The notes beneath the pieces were generated by a model. The model saw only the letters and a program-made list of their open reading frames with translations. It did no database searches and was not told the origin of the DNA. The position numbers and the translations under genes are program-made. This document shows positions 1-5,966 of a stretch of DNA of 10,382 nucleotides, piece after piece. This DNA comes from DATMNI01 sp035570275 (GTDB lineage: Bacteria > Acidobacteriota > Terriglobia > Bryobacterales > Bryobacteraceae). Location: contig DATMNI010000325.1 of NCBI GenBank assembly GCA_035570275.1, positions 1-10,382 of the forward strand, given 5' to 3'. Position 1 is the stretch's first letter. Each line of letters starts with the position of its first letter.

Positions 1-288
1 CTGGCGCTCAATCCCAAAGTGCTGCTGCTGGACGATTTCACGGCGCGAGTGGATACCAACACGGAGCGGGCCATTCTCCAGAACATTCATCGGAATTATC
101 CCGGCATCACGCTGATCTCGGTGACGCAGAAAATCTCTTCGGTGGAGCATTACGACCAGATCATCCTGCTGATGGAAGGCGAGGTGCTGGCCGCGGGAAC
201 GCACGGGCGCCTGATGGAGACGTCGCCCGAATACGTCCAGATCTACGAATCGCAGCGGAGCACAAATCTTTATGAAGTACACTCTTGA
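1..288 (+). CDS. ABC exporter half-transporter, C-terminal end of the ATPase domain (partial, degenerate-site subunit)
   Basis: This is the last 95 codons of a gene that begins before the window. The frame is open from base 1, so the internal GTG at 19 is not the start. The visible part runs from Walker B to the C-terminus of an ABC nucleotide-binding domain. Walker B reads LLLLDD (residues 5' to D12 of the fragment), so the usual catalytic Glu is Asp. The D-loop TARVD follows. The switch region reads SVTQK, with Gln at fragment residue 43 where the usual His stands. This Asp/Gln pair is typical of the degenerate-site subunit of heterodimeric exporters such as TM287 of TM287/288. The stop codon lies 17 bases inside the next ABC gene, which suggests translational coupling. 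The partner and substrate class are inferred; the membrane domain is outside the window. Confidence 0.9.
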   Translation: MALNPKVLLLDDFTARVDTNTERAILQNIHRNYPGITLISVTQKISSVEHYDQIILLMEGEVLAAGTHGRLMETSPEYVQIYESQRSTNLYEVHS

Positions 289-2029
289 GACCTCCAAAGC
301 GTTTGGAAAGAAGAGCACGCTCGGGGCTGGGGTGAAGCGGTTCGTGCCGCTGATGGAGCCTGAAACCGGATTGGTGAGTGTGGCCCTGGGGGCGATGCTG
401 GTCAGTACCGGCGCGACCCTGGTGGGGCCGGTGATCATTGGACGGGGCATCGATACCTACGTACGCTTGAAGGACAATCGCGGCCTGTTGCTGGCATCGC
501 TGGTGTTGCTGGCGGTTTACCTGGTGGGCGTGGTTTTCAGTTACACGCAGATCCGGACCATGGGCGGCGTGGGACGCCGGGTTCTCTACAGCTTGCGTAA
601 TGCTCTGTTCACGAAGCTGCAAGATTTACCGGTCGCCTTCTTCAATCAAAACAAGGCCGGGGATCTGATCTCGCGCGTCAACAACGACACCGACAAGCTG
701 AACCAGTTCGTGGGCCAGGCGCTCATGCAGTTCCTGAGCAGCATCTTTCTGATGACCGGCGCCGCGGTGTTCGCGCTCTCACTCAACTTCCGGCTAGGCA
801 TAGCAGCGCTTCTGCCGGCGGTGGGTGTGCTTGCCGTGACGAAGGCTACTTCCGCCTGGGTCAAGGCCAGAAACATGAAGAGCCTGCAGAGCCTGGGTGG
901 GATGAGTTCCGAGATTCAGGAGAGCTTGCAGAACTTCAAGGTGATCGTCGCCTTTCACCGCATGGACTACTTCCAGCGGAAGTTCGGTACCGCGAACGAC
1001 GCCAACTATGCCGCCTCCGTCGCGGCGGGCATCGCGAATAACCTATTCATGCCCATGTACGGCCTGGCCCACCATCTGGCGCAGCTCCTGGTGGTGGCTT
1101 ACGGGATTGTGCTCATCGGACGGGGACAAACGACTGCCGGCCAGTTGATCGGGTTCCTGCTCTATGTCAACAGCTTCTACGGTCCCATGCGCCAGCTTGC
1201 CACGGTGTGGTCGTCATTCCAGTTGGCGCTGGCGGCGCTGGACCGGATCTCGGAAGTGCTGGCGCTGGAATCCGATATGGCGCTGGTGAGCGCCGGGCCA
1301 GCGGAATCGGCCTCGGTGCTGGAGTTCCGCAACGTGTCCTTCCAATATCCCGGCGGCAAGGATGTGCTGCGGGACGTGAGCTTTGAGCTGGAGAAGGGGA
1401 AGGCGTACGCGCTGGTGGGTCCGACCGGAGGCGGCAAGACCACCACGGCATCGCTGATGGCGCGGCTCTACGACCCGACCGAGGGAATGGTGTTTCTGGA
1501 CGGCCGGGACATCCGCTCGGTGGCGCCGGCCGATCGTTCGCGGAAGGTGGGGTTTATTCCGCAGGAGCCGTTTTTGTTTACCGGCAACGTGCGCGACAAC
1601 ATCGTGTATGGGAACGACGAGTATCGGGATTACTCCAGCCCGCAGTTGGCCGAGGTTCTGGAGAAGGCGAACCTTTCGAGCCTGCTGGCGCGTTTCTCCG
1701 AAGGGCTGGACACGAAGGTGGCAAGCAGCGGCAACAGTATCAGCCTGGGTCAGAAGCAGCTCATCGCATTCATGCGGGCGACTTTGCGGCGGCCGGAACT
1801 GCTGATTCTAGACGAGGCGACAGCCAACATCGACACGGTGACGGAGCAGCTCTTGGAGGAGATCCTCAACAAGCTGCCGCCGGCGACCACGAAGGTGATC
1901 ATCGCGCATCGTCTGAACACCATCGACAACGTGGACCAGATTTACTTCGTCAATTGCGGCGGAGTGGCGCTGGCGGGGTCCATGGAGCACGCCGTCGACA
2001 TGCTGCTGCACGGCAAGCGGGAGAGTTGA
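272..2029 (+). CDS. ABC exporter half-transporter (fused membrane and ATPase domains), consensus-site subunit
   Basis: A complete 585-residue type IV (multidrug/lipid exporter-like) half-transporter of usual family length. Six membrane segments can be placed at about residues 34-56, 71-92, 150-170, 174-190, 264-283 and 290-304. The intracellular-loop motif FFNQNKAGDLISR starts near residue 123. The ATPase domain has Walker A GPTGGGKTT from residue 383, a Q-loop Gln at 431, Walker B LLILDEA with catalytic Glu515, and switch His546. The signature is altered: ISLGQ (490-494) instead of LSGGQ. An intact Glu and His together with an off-consensus signature match the TM288-type partner of a heterodimer, complementing the upstream gene. 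The ATG at 272 lies inside the upstream gene, with a purine-rich GCGGAG 11 bases before it. It would export hydrophobic compounds, lipids or peptides across the inner membrane; the substrate cannot be read from the sequence. Confidence 0.95.
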   Translation: MKYTLETSKAFGKKSTLGAGVKRFVPLMEPETGLVSVALGAMLVSTGATLVGPVIIGRGIDTYVRLKDNRGLLLASLVLLAVYLVGVVFSYTQIRTMGGVGRRVLYSLRNALFTKLQDLPVAFFNQNKAGDLISRVNNDTDKLNQFVGQALMQFLSSIFLMTGAAVFALSLNFRLGIAALLPAVGVLAVTKATSAWVKARNMKSLQSLGGMSSEIQESLQNFKVIVAFHRMDYFQRKFGTANDANYAASVAAGIANNLFMPMYGLAHHLAQLLVVAYGIVLIGRGQTTAGQLIGFLLYVNSFYGPMRQLATVWSSFQLALAALDRISEVLALESDMALVSAGPAESASVLEFRNVSFQYPGGKDVLRDVSFELEKGKAYALVGPTGGGKTTTASLMARLYDPTEGMVFLDGRDIRSVAPADRSRKVGFIPQEPFLFTGNVRDNIVYGNDEYRDYSSPQLAEVLEKANLSSLLARFSEGLDTKVASSGNSISLGQKQLIAFMRATLRRPELLILDEATANIDTVTEQLLEEILNKLPPATTKVIIAHRLNTIDNVDQIYFVNCGGVALAGSMEHAVDMLLHGKRES

Positions 2030-2073
2030 GGGGCGCGGGGGTAGCGGCTCTGTCGGACCGGACCGCCTGCTTG

Positions 2074-4041
2074 CTATAGCTCCAGCCGCCGCAGCCGGAG
2101 TGCGTTCATAATCACCGAGAAAGAGCTGAACGTCATGGCCGCACTCGCAATCATGGGGCTCAGGAGCAAGCCGAAGAAGGGGTAGAGCACACCGGCTGCA
2201 ATCGGGATGCCGAGCACGTTGTAGAAGAAAGCAAAGAAGAGATTCTGACGGATATTGCGCATGGTACCGCGGCTCAGCCGGCGCGCCCGCGCGAGGCCGC
2301 GCAGATCGCCCTGTACCAGTGTGACGCCGGCACTCTCCATGGCGACGTCGGTGCCCGTGCCCATCGCAATGCCTACCTGCGCTTGAGCCAACGCCGGTGC
2401 ATCATTCACGCCATCTCCGGCCATGGCGACGATGTGACCCTCGGACTGCAGCCGCTTGACCGCTTCGGCTTTCTGGTCCGGCAACACCTCGGCCTGGATG
2501 TCGTCAAGGCCCAACTGGCTCGCCACCGCCTGGGCCGTGGTTCGGTTATCGCCGGTCAGCATCACCAGGCGAATCCCTTCCGCGTGCAGAAGCTGAATGG
2601 CCTCCGGCGTTGCGGCCTTGATCGGATCGGCTACGCCAACCAGACCGGCCGGCCGGCCATCGATAGCGACCAGCATCACGGTTTGACCTAGTTGCCGAAG
2701 CTCCCCGGCGCGCTTGACCAGGGTCTGTGGGTCAACCGAAAGTTCTTCGAGCAGCCTGGCGCTGCCGACGGCTACCGTGCGGCCCTCCACCGTGCCCGTG
2801 ACGCCTTTGCCCGTGACCGAACGGAAATTGCCGGTCTTGGCGAGTTGCAGGCCGCGCTCCTTGGCTCCAGCCACAATGGCGCCGGCCAGGGGATGTTCGC
2901 TCGCCTGCTCCAGGCTGGCGAGCAGGCGCAGCATTTCCAAATCCTCACGGCCTTCGGCGGATTCCCACGTGATTAGCTTGGGCTTGCCTTCCGTCAGGGT
3001 GCCGGTTTTATCGATCACCAGCGTGTCGACCTTCTCCAGGGTTTCCAAGGCTTCGGCATTTCGAATCAAAACACCGGCCTGTGCGCCCCGCCCCGTGCCG
3101 ACCATGATCGACATGGGCGTGGCCAGACCCAACGCACAGGGGCACGCAATGATCAGCACCGCCACGGCATTCACCAGCGCATGGGCTAGCCGGGGCTCCG
3201 GTCCCCAAATCGCCCACACGGCAAAGGTGACGATGGCGATCAGAATCACGGCGGGCACGAAGTAGGAGGCAACCACATCGGCCAGGCGTTGAATCGGCGC
3301 GCGCGTGCGCTGAGCGTCACCCACCATCCGGACAATCTGCGACAGCAGCGTTTCCGACCCGACCCGGTCGGCGCGCATGGTGAAAGTCCCGGTGCCGTTG
3401 ACGGTGCCCCCGGTGACTCTGGCGCCGGCCGTTTTTTCAACCGGAATCGGCTCTCCGGTCACCATCGATTCATCGACACTGCTGGTACCATCGAGCACCA
3501 CGCCATCCACCGGCACTTTTTCGCCCGGCCTGACGCGGAGCCGGTCGCCCGCGATCACGCGGTCCAGCGGAATATCCTCTTCGCGGGTATCCTCTTCACC
3601 GGCACCCTCCCGGAGAATGCGCGCGCTCTTGGGCGCTAATCCCAGCAAGGCTTTGAGCGCACTGCTGGTCTGGCTCCTGGCACGTAGTTCCAGCATTTGG
3701 CCCAGCAGAACCAAGGTCACGATGACGGAAGCAGGCTCAAAGTAAACCGCCAAATCCCCCGCCATAGCCCGGAACGACGCCGGAATGAAACCCGGCAAAA
3801 GAAGAGCGGCGACGCTGTAAGAATAAGCCGCGCCCGTGCCGAGCGCAATCAGCGTAAACATATTCAGGTGCCGGTTCACCACCGACGCCCAGCCTCGCTG
3901 AAAGAACGGCCAGCCACCCCAGAGCACTACCGGCGTAGCCAGCGCAAACTCCAGCCAGAGCGATGCCGCATTTTGGGCAGTTACCGGGTCCCGGTTGCCG
4001 TACTTCGGGGTGCATCGGGCAGGTATATTCCACCTGCCCAC
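2074..4041 (-). CDS. copA: Copper-translocating P1B-type ATPase, 5' end damaged (HMBD out of frame, first helix missing)
   Basis: The reading frame gives 655 residues from a GTG at 4041, but the first 25 or so residues are not ATPase-like. Homology begins at LWLEFALATPVVLWGGWPFF (28-47), which is helix MB. The rest is intact: M1/M2 (about 60-118), actuator TGE (195-197), the CPC membrane metal site (300-302), DKTGT with phosphorylated Asp344, the HP motif (383-384), TGDN (496-499) and GDGVNDAP (542-549). Late-helix YN (607-608) and MTFSS (636-640) indicate P1B-1, Cu(I) export. Related CopA proteins with an N-terminal HMBD carry about 70-100 further residues including helix MA before this point. 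Here MA is absent and the HMBD is in another frame just upstream. The product as read probably folds poorly, so the gene may be a pseudogene, or the break may be an assembly error. It converges on the ABC pair and lies downstream of a small exported protein on the same strand. Confidence 0.85.
   Translation of the reverse strand: MGRWNIPARCTPKYGNRDPVTAQNAASLWLEFALATPVVLWGGWPFFQRGWASVVNRHLNMFTLIALGTGAAYSYSVAALLLPGFIPASFRAMAGDLAVYFEPASVIVTLVLLGQMLELRARSQTSSALKALLGLAPKSARILREGAGEEDTREEDIPLDRVIAGDRLRVRPGEKVPVDGVVLDGTSSVDESMVTGEPIPVEKTAGARVTGGTVNGTGTFTMRADRVGSETLLSQIVRMVGDAQRTRAPIQRLADVVASYFVPAVILIAIVTFAVWAIWGPEPRLAHALVNAVAVLIIACPCALGLATPMSIMVGTGRGAQAGVLIRNAEALETLEKVDTLVIDKTGTLTEGKPKLITWESAEGREDLEMLRLLASLEQASEHPLAGAIVAGAKERGLQLAKTGNFRSVTGKGVTGTVEGRTVAVGSARLLEELSVDPQTLVKRAGELRQLGQTVMLVAIDGRPAGLVGVADPIKAATPEAIQLLHAEGIRLVMLTGDNRTTAQAVASQLGLDDIQAEVLPDQKAEAVKRLQSEGHIVAMAGDGVNDAPALAQAQVGIAMGTGTDVAMESAGVTLVQGDLRGLARARRLSRGTMRNIRQNLFFAFFYNVLGIPIAAGVLYPFFGLLLSPMIASAAMTFSSFSVIMNALRLRRLEL
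3956..4033 (-). pseudogene. Out-of-frame heavy-metal-binding domain (HMBD) remnant of the copper ATPase
   Basis: Read from the GTG at 4033, this frame encodes EYTCPMHPEVRQPG, then CPKCGIAL. That is the Cys/Met/His-rich HMBD found at the N-terminus of many copper P-type ATPases and some CusB-type proteins. After CGIAL the family resemblance stops and the frame continues as nonsense, while ATPase sequence resumes at once in a different frame. The HMBD frame is open upstream to a TAA at 4091-4093 with no ATG. Its codons there give a Ser/Ala/Gly-rich linker, so the native start may also be lost or be GTG. The junction falls around 3950-3965. The domain identity is clear from the motif. The claim that it belonged to the adjacent ATPase is inference. 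Confidence 0.75.
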
Positions 4042-4183
4042 CCGATCCGGATGCCGCCTCAGCGGGGGCGCTGTTGGTGCTCGGTTTCAGTTAGCCTCCA
4101 GGCCAGCCCATAGGATAGCCCGGAACTTCTGCGCGGGGCCGAGTGCAGAAAAAGCAGGTCTCGCGCCGATTTTGCCGATTCGC

Positions 4184-4240
4184 CCCCGGTCCCCGGCCCT
4201 GGTTTCCGGACCCTGGTTTGCCGGCCCCTGGTTACCGGCC
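4184..4240. repeat. Degenerate GC-rich minisatellite (14-15 bp units) after the small exported-protein gene
   Basis: About four imperfect units of the form CCCTGGTTnCCGG stand in tandem. The clearest are 4197-4210, 4211-4225 and 4226-4240, with a more diverged unit before them. The array begins directly after the TAA of the small exported-protein gene (4244-4246) and lies between it and the damaged ATPase. On the minus strand the core reads GGTAACCAGG/GCAAACCAGG, resembling the cores of the arrays at 9472-9556 and 9696-9733. No coding role is evident. Confidence 0.75.
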
Positions 4241-4243
4241 CCC

Positions 4244-4651
4244 TTACTTCCAAAGGCCCCTGGCCATCTCCTCGTGCGCGGCAGCCATAGCCTTCATTTC
4301 TTCGGCTGCTTCGCGGCAATGCTCCGCCAAGAACTTGCAGTGTTCGGCGGTGTTCGGCCCCATGGTGTGTTTGGCTGCGCCCAACTCGGGGTATCGCGTG
4401 TATTCTACCGCGGGCGCCTCATGTTCGTCTGCCTCAGCTTCATGCTTCGCGGCCATCGCGGTGTAATGATGGGCGAGTTTCATGTGATCGGCCGGTGTCT
4501 TGGCGTTAGCGACAAGAGCCTTTACCTCGTTCGGTTTGAGCTCGTCTTGGGGCCCTATCGCCAGCGCCTGCCCAGCCAAAATCAAGGTCAACACGGCCAG
4601 AACCATCGACGAGGCGATGGTTCGATTCCAGTTCACAGATTCCTGCTTCAT
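4244..4651 (-). CDS. Small exported His/Met/Glu-rich helical protein, possible periplasmic metal-binding protein
   Basis: A 135-residue protein from the ATG at 4651. A longer frame to 4708 exists, but its first 19 residues are Cys/Arg/Pro-rich and unlike a protein start. The chosen start has AGAAG about 8 bases upstream and gives a normal signal peptide: a short charged n-region, then a hydrophobic stretch ending near LAGQALA (residues 25-31). The mature part looks entirely helical and is rich in Ala, Glu, His and Met: about nine His, six Met and two Cys. Motifs include LAHHYTAMAAKHEAEADEHE and two EHC triplets seven residues apart, on one helix face. I do not recognise a named family, though similar His/Glu-rich helical proteins seem familiar from Acidobacteria. 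Its place upstream of a copper ATPase on the same strand suggests periplasmic binding of Cu or another metal; this is inference. A role unrelated to metals remains possible. Confidence 0.8.
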   Translation of the reverse strand: MKQESVNWNRTIASSMVLAVLTLILAGQALAIGPQDELKPNEVKALVANAKTPADHMKLAHHYTAMAAKHEAEADEHEAPAVEYTRYPELGAAKHTMGPNTAEHCKFLAEHCREAAEEMKAMAAAHEEMARGLWK

Positions 4652-4830
4652 GTTAGTTTTCTTCTGGTTGCCCGTTCCTCGACATGGTGGGCGCCGGCAC
4701 ATTGTCACTTTCAGTAAACTCCCTCTAGAGCACAGCGAGGGCCAATCAGGTTGAAGAAAGTGCGGGCTGATTACTTCCGCTGGTACGTCTTGCTGAACCC
4801 GTTCGGCTGCGCGGACGTTAGCGTTAGCCG

Positions 4831-5940
4831 TCAGCCTTTGGCTTCGCGGTTCGCCCGGTCACGCAGTGCGCGCATGTAGGCGATGCTGTAAGCCAGCCCG
4901 CTTCGGTTTCCGGCCATCGCGGGAATATGATCGGGGATGACGATTCCGTCGTAATTCACATCGCGCAGCGCCTTCATGATCTTGTACATGTCGTAGTAGC
5001 CGTTGTCCATGAAGGTTTCCACGAAATGCGGCAGCGGTGCGCTCACGTTGCGGAAATGGATCTTCCAGATCTTCGCCGGGCCGAAGTAACGAATCATCTC
5101 CTCCGGATCTTTGCCGGTTAGCTCTTTCCCGCCTTCCAGCCAGGTTCCACAGCACAGGCAGATGCCCACGTTCGGACTGTTGGCGATTTCCATCGCGCGC
5201 TTGTAGCCTTCGAAATTGCCGAAGATACAGCGCGGAACTCCGGCCAGCACCGGCGCGGGCGGATCGTCCGGATGAATTCCGATCCGCACACCCGCCTCTT
5301 CGGCGACCGGCGCCACCTGTTTGATGAAGTAGGTGTAATTCTCCCAGATTTCATCCTTGGTGAAGACACGGCCGTGGGAGAGAGGCTCCGCCCAACTCTT
5401 GCCGGCCCAGTTACCCCGCCGGTCGGGACTTGCCAGGTCTAATTCCCGGGCCGACGACCCGCGTATGGTTGCCCGTCCGCTGCTCCAGATGCCGTTGCCC
5501 ATATGGGCATAAGTGGTGTAATGGATGCCGGCTTTGCCCAGGTAACGCAGGTACTGCTTATACTCCTCGATCTTTTGATCGCGCCCGGGCAGATTCAGGG
5601 TGACCTCCGGCATGTTATGCAGGCTGCCGCTCGGGCCCGCGCCGCTGCCGATGTTGTAGACCTTGATGCCAGCCGATTCGTAGCGATCGCGCATCTTGGT
5701 GAAGCTCTCGGCGTTGGCGTTTTCAGCCGTCGCCGGCAGGCTGACGTACTCCACACCCGCCTGCTGAAAGAAGAGCAGGTCTTCATCAGTGGGGTTAGCC
5801 GGCGCGGAGGTCGCGATCTTGATCCCAGGAGGATTGGCGTGCACGGTGGCGCGGCTGCTGCGCACCGAGGACAGGACCGCCGCGCCGGCCAACGTCCTGG
5901 CGAATTCCCTTCTTCCTACGTTCAACTTTCGATCTTCCAT
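4831..5940 (-). CDS. Tat-exported TIM-barrel enzyme, mannonate dehydratase (UxuA)-like / sugar isomerase-epimerase superfamily
   Basis: A 369-residue protein from the ATG at 5940, which has GGAGGA 6 bases upstream. A TTG 30 bases further up lies inside the receptor gene and has no such site. The N-terminus carries a twin-arginine signal, GRREFARTLAGAAVLSS (residues 9-25), ending near HA. The rest is a xylose-isomerase-like TIM barrel. Segments matching UxuA are GIHPDDPPAPVLAGVPR (from residue 221), CLCCGTW (261-267), KIHFRN (His295), YYDMYKIMKAL (about 315-325) and IPDH (Asp337, His338). In UxuA a His/Cys/His/Asp set binds the catalytic metal; His223, one of Cys261/263/264, His295 and Asp337 are the candidates here. 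UxuA dehydrates D-mannonate in the cytoplasm, so an exported relative probably acts on a periplasmic sugar or sugar acid. The exact reaction is unknown; isomerase or epimerase activity is the alternative. It follows the receptor gene by 26 bases, probably in one transcript. Confidence 0.85.
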   Translation of the reverse strand: MEDRKLNVGRREFARTLAGAAVLSSVRSSRATVHANPPGIKIATSAPANPTDEDLLFFQQAGVEYVSLPATAENANAESFTKMRDRYESAGIKVYNIGSGAGPSGSLHNMPEVTLNLPGRDQKIEEYKQYLRYLGKAGIHYTTYAHMGNGIWSSGRATIRGSSARELDLASPDRRGNWAGKSWAEPLSHGRVFTKDEIWENYTYFIKQVAPVAEEAGVRIGIHPDDPPAPVLAGVPRCIFGNFEGYKRAMEIANSPNVGICLCCGTWLEGGKELTGKDPEEMIRYFGPAKIWKIHFRNVSAPLPHFVETFMDNGYYDMYKIMKALRDVNYDGIVIPDHIPAMAGNRSGLAYSIAYMRALRDRANREAKG

Positions 5941-5946
5941 ATGAAA

Positions 5947-5952
5947 TCCTCC
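5947..5952 (-). promoter_or_regulatory. Ribosome binding site of the TIM-barrel enzyme gene
   Basis: The minus strand reads GGAGGATTTCATATG, a near-perfect Shine-Dalgarno sequence 6 bases before the ATG at 5940. It lies in the 26-base gap after the receptor stop codon. It decides the start against the longer TTG alternative at 5970 and shows that the second cistron has its own strong translation signal. Confidence 0.85.
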
Positions 5953-5966
5953 GGATCTCCCCTGTA

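Noticed and set aside
2714..3265. A 183-codon plus-strand open frame over the copper ATPase
   Set aside because: It is Ser/Arg/Pro-rich and lies opposite the well-conserved ATP-binding and CPC regions of the ATPase.
3950..4041. Programmed ribosomal frameshift joining the HMBD to the ATPase
   Set aside because: No slippery heptamer or downstream structure was seen, and a frameshift would not restore the missing helix MA; a deletion explains both facts.
4652..4708. Upstream start for the small exported protein
   Set aside because: It would add a Cys/Arg/Pro-rich stretch before a well-formed signal peptide and bury the AGAAG site of the better ATG.
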